Shown one piece after another: positions 26,353-32,372 of a stretch of DNA of 43,617 nucleotides. A model generated the notes under the pieces. It searched no databases, had not been told where the DNA came from, and worked only from the letters and a program-made list of their open reading frames with translations. This stretch comes from DATHXC01 sp035459965 (lineage in GTDB: Bacteria > Pseudomonadota > Gammaproteobacteria > Burkholderiales > Methylophilaceae). A program made the translations under genes and the position numbers. Numbering within the stretch: the stretch's first letter is position 1; each line of letters begins with the position of its first letter. Where the stretch lies: positions 1 through 43,617 of the forward strand of contig DATHXC010000003.1 in NCBI GenBank assembly GCA_035459965.1. Reading direction: 5' to 3'.

Positions 26353-27134
26353 GCTTGTTCCTTCCAAATCAATAAACTTTCATTAGTCAAAGGCATTACC
26401 CAGTTAATCTGGATATCTCCTCGGCATATCAATGCAAACAACTCACCTTTGCTAATCTTGAGTGGAGATAAAATGTCCAACAAGGACTTGAGGGACACCA
26501 TTCCAAGCCTGGTCATCACTGCCCTAATGTTTTCGCGTGTCTCTGCAGAGAATTTCTTAACAGCTTTTCGTGTGAGTTCTTCACAATTGGCCTGCAGTAT
26601 TGCTGGCATCTGATCAGGAATGACTACGAAATAGCTGTATCCATAGGCAGGTAAAGTCCTTCTCAGGTGTTCTGATCGAGAAACTAGATGGCTGTCATTC
26701 AGGTATCCAATATCTTTAAACTCTATGAAAACCATTTGCCCATTTACAAGTTCAGCGATTACGTCGGGAACATGCGTGTGTCTTTTACCATCCAGGATGT
26801 AACCGATATAGGCGGGTTGCACTTGATAGGATTTAACAATTGGGCTGGCTTCAAGATAAAGTAGTCCGGATAACTCAATCGGAGACTCATATGGTTGAAT
26901 ATTTCCATTTTTGTTAGATGGTAAAAATCCCGTCACTCTAAAATTAGATCGGTTGTTGACCTTTCTGACGGGACTGCCATCTTTGCTAAATTCAATCTGA
27001 AGTTCCTCTCCTCGGTTACATATCAAGCCAGGAAAGGTTCCTATATGGATTTCGCTTAAGAGGTCGGGAAGCAGTGTTGCGCTATGCTCTCTTGAGAGTT
27101 CTGGAAATATTGATTTGATTATTAATGATTGCAT
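26349..27134 (-). CDS. tnsA: TnsA-like endonuclease
   Basis: TnsA cuts the 5' ends of the transposon so that, with TnsB, the element leaves the donor as a free fragment. The restriction-endonuclease-like triad fits: Glu in YESPIELSGLLYLE (E83 or E87), Asp in HTHVPDVIAEL (D124) and E138-F-K140 in VFIEFKD. The signature hydrophobic-QP word (VKSYQVQPAYIGY) lies between. The protein has 261 residues, like TnsA. It is first in the operon and translationally coupled to tniA. Between it and the next gene upstream lies a 27-bp palindrome that may be an operator. Confidence 0.88.
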   Translation of the reverse strand: MQSLIIKSIFPELSREHSATLLPDLLSEIHIGTFPGLICNRGEELQIEFSKDGSPVRKVNNRSNFRVTGFLPSNKNGNIQPYESPIELSGLLYLEASPIVKSYQVQPAYIGYILDGKRHTHVPDVIAELVNGQMVFIEFKDIGYLNDSHLVSRSEHLRRTLPAYGYSYFVVIPDQMPAILQANCEELTRKAVKKFSAETRENIRAVMTRLGMVSLKSLLDILSPLKISKGELFALICRGDIQINWVMPLTNESLLIWKEQA

Positions 27135-27181
27135 GTTGCTTATTCCTTAATTTAGATAAATTTGGGCGATAAGCGACCGGC

Positions 27182-27208
27182 ATGAAATGAATTGACAATT
27201 CATTTCAT
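27182..27208. promoter_or_regulatory. 27-bp palindrome upstream of tnsA (candidate operator)
   Basis: ATGAAATGAATT, GAC, AATTCATTTCAT: two perfect 12-bp arms with a three-base centre, 48 bases before the tnsA start. The rest of the 27135-27367 spacer holds a weaker stem (AACCGCA paired with TGCGGTT, near 27254-27284). A regulator encoded next door, such as the 87-residue HTH-like protein, could bind here to control the tns operon. Confidence 0.6.
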
Positions 27209-27367
27209 CATGACTAATATTCGTACATCGGATCCACATTCGATGTAATACATGAACCGCATTCGGCTACAACCGTTTGCGGTTTTGTCATTCTGGGTCG
27301 CCAGTTAATTTTACATATGCATGGCTAGTGCGCTAAAAGTCCTTACTCTCCTTCAAATTTCGTGAAC

Positions 27368-27631
27368 TTAATTGTCGTTATTGGCTTTACTTAGTGAAGT
27401 CGTGCTGACATCTTTGAGCCAAATCGCTACGTCCCTAGTTAAAGCAAACTTCCCCCTTCTAGATTCAATTTCGAATACAGAAAGTCGCAATATTCCAAGC
27501 TTTGCCGCTCTATTAAAGCTCGCTGAAGATTTATAGCCTAGACATTGGCGAAGATCACATCCGCCGATCAATGGTCCGTATCGATTGAAAAGCTCGACTT
27601 CAATAGCTTTTTGTTTTGCGTTAATTCCCAT
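27368..27631 (-). CDS. Small HTH-like protein, putative transposon regulator
   Basis: The 87-residue protein has the pattern YGPLIGGCDLRQCLGYKSSASFNRAAKLGIL, then RRGKFALTRDVAIWL. This looks like a winged helix-turn-helix of the small DNA-binding proteins often found beside plasmid and transposon genes. It is not an excisionase I can name. It lies upstream of tnsA on the same strand and divergently from the 312-residue unknown protein, a usual place for a regulator. The palindrome at 27182-27208 is a natural candidate target. Function is inference. Confidence 0.65.
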   Translation of the reverse strand: MGINAKQKAIEVELFNRYGPLIGGCDLRQCLGYKSSASFNRAAKLGILRLSVFEIESRRGKFALTRDVAIWLKDVSTTSLSKANNDN

Positions 27632-27714
27632 TAGTTATGCCTTGTTTGCAAGTTTGTTGACATATTAATAAATTAAATTAGTATTGGATATTTACTGAAA
27701 AATGGTATTTAAGA

Positions 27715-28653
27715 ATGACTGCTATTAAAACAATTAAAAAAGGTAGACCAAATGATGACATAGAAGTCAGGCAACTTCGTTCTTGGGTTTGGTATGTTGT
27801 AGTTAAACGAAAATCAGTTACGAATGGTAAAGAAATGACCGACTATGATTTGGACGGCCTTTTTGGCACTGATGACTCAATGGAGCCTATGACGGGCAAT
27901 GATCGTCGAAAAATGTTTGAATCGATGCGTACCAAAGGCTCAATACCAACTGGATACGTAAGCTTTACGAAAGATGGAGTTTACAATCTCATTGATGCAG
28001 TGGAAAGGAATCCAAGATTTTCGGGCACTGCAGATTTGATTCATTCTCCATTTTGGAGGTTTCTGGACAGCAAGCCACTGAGTTTGCGTGAGATACGCTC
28101 TTTAATAGTTGCCTGTGTCCAAAGACTGGGAATTGAGAAAATGCCTGGTCATTACATTGACGATCTTTCAGATGATTTCAAAAGTTTTGTAATTGACGAC
28201 CCACAAATTCAACTTCAAGAATATTTAAACATACAAAATAGTAGGTTTGATGCAGGATACGACGAAGCTATGACCTATGCTTTTGGAAGTCTTAAGCCAT
28301 CTTTAGACTTAATTGGATTGATTTGTGGATTTGCGTTTGAGGCAATACGTGCCGGAAAAATTCACATTGCACATGATCACATTAAGACGTTTAATCTTTT
28401 AATTGATGAGTTTTGTCGAATTGAAGAGATCGGCACATTTGTACAAAAAAACCAAGGTAGGAAAACAAATGCAATTTCTATCGATCTAAAAAAGAAGCTA
28501 AAAGACATAGCGGCTCAACGAATGTATCTTGCATTGCAGGACAGTCCATTGATGACATTACCTGTTTACGAGGATATGTTTGATGAGAGTTTGAACAAGG
28601 AATCCGCTGTAATTGCTCTATTAAATAGACACCAAAGATTGCTTTGGAGGTGA
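27715..28653 (+). CDS. Hypothetical protein beside the transposition module
   Basis: I do not recognise this 312-residue protein. It is AT-rich like the tns genes and starts with a basic segment (MTAIKTIKKGRPNDD). Next comes RQLRSWVWYVVVKRKS, which recalls the opening of some toxin or phage-derived proteins without a clear match. The rest is mixed alpha-helical with many acidic residues and no cysteine cluster, membrane segment or nucleotide-binding motif. It is divergent from the small HTH-like gene, with 83 bases between them. The AT-rich region that follows, rich in dyads, has no gene. It may be the first cargo gene or an accessory transposition protein. Confidence 0.65.
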   Translation: MTAIKTIKKGRPNDDIEVRQLRSWVWYVVVKRKSVTNGKEMTDYDLDGLFGTDDSMEPMTGNDRRKMFESMRTKGSIPTGYVSFTKDGVYNLIDAVERNPRFSGTADLIHSPFWRFLDSKPLSLREIRSLIVACVQRLGIEKMPGHYIDDLSDDFKSFVIDDPQIQLQEYLNIQNSRFDAGYDEAMTYAFGSLKPSLDLIGLICGFAFEAIRAGKIHIAHDHIKTFNLLIDEFCRIEEIGTFVQKNQGRKTNAISIDLKKKLKDIAAQRMYLALQDSPLMTLPVYEDMFDESLNKESAVIALLNRHQRLLWR

Positions 28654-29013
28654 TAAAAAGTTATTAAGTGGAGCAATTAAATAGAATATTGAGAAATCAG
28701 TTGTTATGACCTAATAATTGGAATTGAATATCCCTATATAGTATTCAATTCATCACACCTTAAAAGTCTCTGCCTGTTTTCACTCAAATTCCTCATCCAG
28801 CTTCAAACGACCAAAACTCCTGATTGAAAATCTACCATTAGTTTTCAATTTCAATAAAACCCTAAATTGAAAACTAATAGCGTTTAATCAATTGATTTAT
28901 ATGAATAATATTTAATTATTCCTATTGCATATCCAAAAAGATATGGATATAGTGCAGCCATCAACTATCAAATTTTGGATCATCTGGCAGTATATTTTGG
29001 TAACACAAACAAA
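28654..29013. repeat. AT-rich gene-free stretch with three types of inverted repeat
   Basis: No gene is visible in these 360 bases. Two related 27-bp dyads sit exactly 100 bases apart: ATTGAATA-N11-TATTCAAT at 28723-28749 (arms extend to 10 bp) and ATTGAAAA-N11-TTTTCAAT at 28823-28849. The second overlaps a perfect 15-bp inverted repeat, 28837-28851 against 28864-28878. A further dyad, ATATCCA at 28929-28935 with TGGATAT at 28944-28950, and the palindrome AATCAATTGATT near 28886 follow. The dyad at the comF end of the element (21571-21598) has the similar form ATTGATTT-N12-AAATCAAT. These may be transposase or regulator sites at the other end of the module. Confidence 0.6.
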
Positions 29014-29124
29014 ATGATTTCACCTTCAAACATCATCAAGCACCCCGCGCTCTTCCTGCAGCGCATCGGCTCCAAAGGACGCTCCGGCATGGTCACGTTC
29101 GTCCTTAATCCTATTCACAAATAG
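29014..29124 (+). CDS. Possible 36-residue leader or remnant peptide
   Basis: ATG at 29014 opens a frame of 36 codons, beginning MISPSNIIKHPALFLQRIG and ending LNPIHK. The base composition changes from AT-rich to GC-rich inside it, at about 29,040. The stop codon overlaps the start of a GC-rich hairpin just before the AAA+ ATPase gene. It could be a leader peptide, the tail of a gene cut by an insertion, or chance. No Shine-Dalgarno sequence is evident. Confidence 0.3.
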   Translation: MISPSNIIKHPALFLQRIGSKGRSGMVTFVLNPIHK

Positions 29125-29146
29125 CCGCCATCTTATGCATGGCGGC
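29124..29146. promoter_or_regulatory. GC-rich hairpin before the AAA+ gene
   Basis: GCCGCCAT (29124-29131) and ATGGCGGC (29139-29146) form a perfect 8-bp stem with a seven-base loop. It lies 15 bases before the ATPase start codon, with no T-run after it. It could affect translation of the ATPase or end a short upstream transcript. Confidence 0.5.
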
Positions 29147-29160
29147 CAATGGAGCCGACC

Positions 29161-30123
29161 ATGTGTACCACTAGTAACAACACTAAATTTAATATTGCCC
29201 AGCGTATCGCTATTGAAGCTCGCGTAACGGCGCTTGCCCGGCGTGACGAAGATATTAAGACTCGCGTTGGGCCAATTCTCAAGCAACTCTGGAATCCCGA
29301 ACGTGAATTGCATCACGTTAGTGATCTCTCAGCTTTCCAAATCCTCAGAGACCGGTTTCCCAACTTCATTCAAGTGATTGACCTTTGGGAAGCCACTGCC
29401 ATCGGCTTGTCTAGAGTCGGACTGCCATTTCAATCCGCTCCAGTTTTACTTGTTGGTGATCCCGGGCTAGGTAAAACATTCTTTGTAAAAGAGGCAGCTA
29501 AAGCCCTAGCACTCCCGTACTACGAGTTGTCGATGGCAACAGCCACTGCGAGCTTCTTGATATCTGGAGGCAACCTTCAGTGGGCTCAAGGAGAACCAGG
29601 CTTCGTCGCTAAAAGCTTAGCTGAAAGTGCAATGGCTAACCCTGTCCTGCTCTTGGATGAGATTGATAAAGTAGGTGGCGAGAATCGTTACGACCCGCTC
29701 GGGCCATTTTATCCTTTGCTCGAACCACATAGTGCAAAGCGCTTCCGTGATGAAGCGTTGGAGGTTGAGCTAGATGCATCCAAAGTCATCTGGGTTGCAA
29801 CCGCGAACGATATCAACAATATCCCTTCGCCCATACGAAGCCGCATGCGAGTTTTCGAAATCACTCCCCCTGACCCACCACAGATGCGCCAAGTCATTAA
29901 GAGTGTTTATCAGGGAATACTGGATAACCAGACTTACGGTTCATTGCTGGATGCGGAAATCCATGAGGATGCAATAGAAGTCTTGTCCCGATTAGGTCCA
30001 AGGCTGGTGCGCCAGTCATTGGAAGAGGCCAGCCTGCATGTAATTCGGGATAACCGCAGTTTGATTCAGGCAGGGGATATCAAGGTTCATCAGGAAAGGA
30101 GAACCCCTTATGGCTTCCTTTGA
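29161..30123 (+). CDS. AAA+ ATPase of accessory cluster
   Basis: The protein has a single AAA+ domain: Walker A VGDPGLGKTFFVKEAA at about residues 98-113, Walker B PVLLLDEIDKV near 165, sensor 1 VIWVATANDIN and an arginine-finger-like SPIRSRMRVFEI. The overall layout recalls the AAA+ part of Lon or of MoxR-type ATPases, but there is no protease domain. The start at 29161 (MCTTSN, 320 residues) is preferred to 29149 because GGAG lies seven bases before it. It overlaps the next gene by 14 bases and heads a five-gene tight operon. Composition is more GC-rich than the transposon genes, so it was probably acquired separately. The function is unknown. Confidence 0.85.
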   Translation: MCTTSNNTKFNIAQRIAIEARVTALARRDEDIKTRVGPILKQLWNPERELHHVSDLSAFQILRDRFPNFIQVIDLWEATAIGLSRVGLPFQSAPVLLVGDPGLGKTFFVKEAAKALALPYYELSMATATASFLISGGNLQWAQGEPGFVAKSLAESAMANPVLLLDEIDKVGGENRYDPLGPFYPLLEPHSAKRFRDEALEVELDASKVIWVATANDINNIPSPIRSRMRVFEITPPDPPQMRQVIKSVYQGILDNQTYGSLLDAEIHEDAIEVLSRLGPRLVRQSLEEASLHVIRDNRSLIQAGDIKVHQERRTPYGFL

Positions 30124-30553
30124 TGACTTAAGCAAGGTATTTGATAAAGACACTAGCCCCAAGGAGATCAGTGCATCCACACACTTGGAAAGTCTGATTC
30201 AGGGGACGGGAGTCAGGATCAGTAATCCGCTGAAGATTCATTATCCAGCAGGCATGCATAACCTGATTGCCGAGTTCGTTGCAGAGGTTCAAGACATCTC
30301 AGTCAACATCCTCATGATCTATTACGAGCATGGCGAGATCCATCTGGAATTCGATATGTATCGACAAAGGGGAGAAGTCAAAGTCTGGCAATCGCTTCAT
30401 ACCCTCAAGCTGGATTCGCAAAGAGTCTGCGGCGTTTGTGGATCACAAACAAACCGAAAGATTTTTGCTGGGAAGCTCCAGGCCATCTGCACTGAGTGCA
30501 TTCGTAAGAAAGAGCAAAACGGGGAAACCGGAACCTGGCTGGACCGGTATTAG
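30110..30553 (+). CDS. Hypothetical protein with C-terminal zinc ribbon
   Basis: I do not recognise this 147-residue protein. The first 100 residues include two strand-rich stretches (NLIAEFVAEVQDISVNILMIYYEHGEIHLEFDMY). The C-terminus has a four-cysteine zinc ribbon, C107-x2-C110 and C127-x2-C130 (VCGVCG and ICTECIRK). It overlaps the AAA+ gene by 14 bases, so the two are translationally coupled and their products may form a complex. A zinc ribbon suits binding to nucleic acid or to a protein partner. Confidence 0.75.
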   Translation: MASFDDLSKVFDKDTSPKEISASTHLESLIQGTGVRISNPLKIHYPAGMHNLIAEFVAEVQDISVNILMIYYEHGEIHLEFDMYRQRGEVKVWQSLHTLKLDSQRVCGVCGSQTNRKIFAGKLQAICTECIRKKEQNGETGTWLDRY

Positions 30554-30580
30554 CCCCTCCACAAATTTAAGGAAAGCATC

Positions 30581-31372
30581 ATGAAAATTGCATTATTAAA
30601 CGATCTACATTTAGAAAGCAGAACTTACAACATTCAACAGGCAGTGCTGGAGTGTGACGTAATCGTTTTGGCGGGTGACATCGCCCCAGGCAGTCGCGGC
30701 CTGTTATGGGCAATGGATATTCTTCCATTTACCAAGGCAGAAATTATCTACGTCCTGGGCAATCATGAGTTCTATCATTTTGACATCACGCAGGTCAGAG
30801 AACAGTTGAAGGCCATGTGTGATGCCTATCAAGCTGGTCCCGCAGGAAACCGGGTTCACCTGTTGGATGATTCTGAAATCATCATAAAGGGCGTAAGGTT
30901 TTTGGGCAGTACTCTGTGGACGGACTTCATGTTATTCAGTCAGGATCATCAACAGGATTGCATCAATGATGCTAGCCGTTACCTCAATGATTTCCGGTTA
31001 ATTAAAAATGGTGCTCGGAATTTTACGCCGCAGGACAGTATTGAGTTACACCGAAAAAGCCTGGCATTCTTGGAGCATAAACTGAAAGAAGATACCTACG
31101 CGGGCAGCACAGTGGTGGTGACGCATCATGCGCCATCGTTTAATTCAGTTGTCCCGAAGTATGCAGATGACTCAATTTCTGCCTGCTTTGCATCCAATCT
31201 GGATCGCATGTTTGGGTATTCCCGACTTTGGCTGCACGGCCACATGCATGACTCACTGGATTATACGGTCAACGGGACTAGGATCATTTGTAACCCTCGA
31301 GGATATGGTCGTCATACCGGCACCCAGGAAAACGACAACTTCAATCATGCCTTGATTTTGGAGGTCGACTGA
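30581..31372 (+). CDS. Calcineurin-like metallophosphoesterase
   Basis: The dimetal phosphoesterase motifs come in order: NDLHLES (D-x-H) near residue 7, VLAGDIAPG near 30, VLGNHEFYH near 60, VVTHHAPS near 172 and LHGHMHDS near 214. Substrates of this family vary widely (nucleotides, nucleic acid, phosphoproteins, diadenosine tetraphosphate), and nothing here decides which applies. It is 263 residues long, with no extra domain or signal peptide. It lies between the zinc-ribbon gene and the next unknown gene with spacers of 27 and 1 bases, so it is expressed together with the ATPase. Confidence 0.92.
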   Translation: MKIALLNDLHLESRTYNIQQAVLECDVIVLAGDIAPGSRGLLWAMDILPFTKAEIIYVLGNHEFYHFDITQVREQLKAMCDAYQAGPAGNRVHLLDDSEIIIKGVRFLGSTLWTDFMLFSQDHQQDCINDASRYLNDFRLIKNGARNFTPQDSIELHRKSLAFLEHKLKEDTYAGSTVVVTHHAPSFNSVVPKYADDSISACFASNLDRMFGYSRLWLHGHMHDSLDYTVNGTRIICNPRGYGRHTGTQENDNFNHALILEVD

Positions 31373-31373
31373 A

Positions 31374-31829
31374 ATGAATGCCGAGAATGAAAGGCCATTT
31401 GATTTCGCTGAACAGATCGAACAAATGATCCCTGAGAACCTGGATGACATCATTCGAAAAAATCGAGAATTGGCACATCTTAGGCTCGCAACGGATGACG
31501 AGATCATGGAGTTATACCACCCTATCAAATATAGGAAAACCAAGGCTGTTTTCAATGATTGGCGAATGATCAATCTTTATATAAATGCAATAAATCAGCC
31601 CCAGGTCATCCTAATGGGTAACATCGGAAATGGCATCATCCGGCTCACCAGCACGGTCATGCAGGTCGACCTGGACAGAGGTCTGGTAATCACAAAATCT
31701 GGATCCTTATATTCACTTGGAAAGCCAGGTTTGGGTGAGCCACCACATCATCAGTTGATGGCCATCTGTGCGGTATTCCATGAATGGGGGTTTGGGGCAG
31801 TGTTCGGTGTGCCGCATTTCTTTTACTAG
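31374..31829 (+). CDS. Hypothetical protein of accessory cluster
   Basis: This 151-residue protein is not recognised. It starts with an acidic segment (MNAENERPFDFAEQIEQM). A mixed alpha/beta region follows, with GNIGNGIIRLTSTVMQVDLDRGLVITKSGSLYSLG. The ending, MAICAVFHEWGFGAVFGVPHFFY, is unusually aromatic. No motif suggests catalysis. It begins one base after the phosphoesterase stop, so it belongs to the same operon. Confidence 0.7.
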   Translation: MNAENERPFDFAEQIEQMIPENLDDIIRKNRELAHLRLATDDEIMELYHPIKYRKTKAVFNDWRMINLYINAINQPQVILMGNIGNGIIRLTSTVMQVDLDRGLVITKSGSLYSLGKPGLGEPPHHQLMAICAVFHEWGFGAVFGVPHFFY

Positions 31830-31835
31830 CCCAGC

Positions 31836-32372
31836 ATGATTCTCTTTCTGGACTTTGATGGGGTGTTACACCCGGATCACGTTTACACATCTAAGCGAGG
31901 TTTGGAGCTCCGGGCACCCGGTGACCTACTTATGCATGCACCCATTTTGGAGTCCATTCTGGATGACCATGATCCCCAAGGCTATATCAAGATCGTCCTA
32001 TCGACATCATGGGTGCGAGTGCTTGGTTTTGACAGAACCAAGGGTTACCTGAGTAACAGCTTGGCCAACCGAGTCATTGGGGCTACCTGGCATTCCGGGA
32101 TGGCCCGTGATGTTGATGGTTACCCAAACAAACATCTTGATCCATTTAATTGGATGACCCGGTTTCAGCAGATTGAGTGGTATCTCAAACGTCACCCAAC
32201 TCAAAAATGGTTAGCCATTGATGATTTGCATTCTAGTTCGGAGGGGTGGAGAACTCAATTGTTGGGGCACCTGATATGGACGGATCCGGATAAGGGACTG
32301 GGATGTCCGGAAAAGCAGGATGAGTTGAGGGAAAGGATTAAATCTCCCACCATTTCGGAAGCAACTCCCTAA
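31836..32372 (+). CDS. HAD-type protein, Swiss-army-knife RNA-repair-like
   Basis: The protein opens with MILFLDFDGVLHPD, motif I of the haloacid dehalogenase superfamily. STSWVRV near residue 57 fits motif II, and WLAIDDLHS near 128 fits motif IV. The short cap-less form and the words DFDGVLHP and STSW are those of HAD domains assigned to the Swiss Army Knife RNA-repair group. It probably acts as a phosphatase on a nucleic acid end or small molecule; this is a family-level guess. The gene is last in the operon and its end overlaps the convergent helicase gene by 35 bases. Confidence 0.82.
   Translation: MILFLDFDGVLHPDHVYTSKRGLELRAPGDLLMHAPILESILDDHDPQGYIKIVLSTSWVRVLGFDRTKGYLSNSLANRVIGATWHSGMARDVDGYPNKHLDPFNWMTRFQQIEWYLKRHPTQKWLAIDDLHSSSEGWRTQLLGHLIWTDPDKGLGCPEKQDELRERIKSPTISEATP

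Larger units (their letters stand above)
21554..28653 (-). mobile_element. Tn7-like/Tn5053-like transposon, transposition module (far end not located)
   Basis: A four-gene set, tnsA-like, tniA/tnsB, tniB/tnsC and tniQ/tnsD, runs leftward and stops 200 bases from a break in comF. Sequence at the break starts TGTAGGA, and TGT/ACA tips are typical of Tn7 and Tn5053 relatives. The five comF bases before it (GATGC, 21549-21553) would be the target duplication. Base composition drops sharply from GC-rich comF to AT-rich sequence. Having TnsA means cut-and-paste is possible, unlike Tn5053 proper, which lacks it. The other tip should read ACA followed by GATGC and then comF 5' codons; I could not find it, so the end coordinate is only the end of the last gene plausibly belonging to the module. 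Confidence 0.75.

Noticed and set aside
29876..29886. ACAGATGC, which would match a far tip ACA plus the duplication GATGC
   Set aside because: It lies inside the intact AAA+ gene and lacks the inverted TCCT expected before ACA, so it is a chance match.
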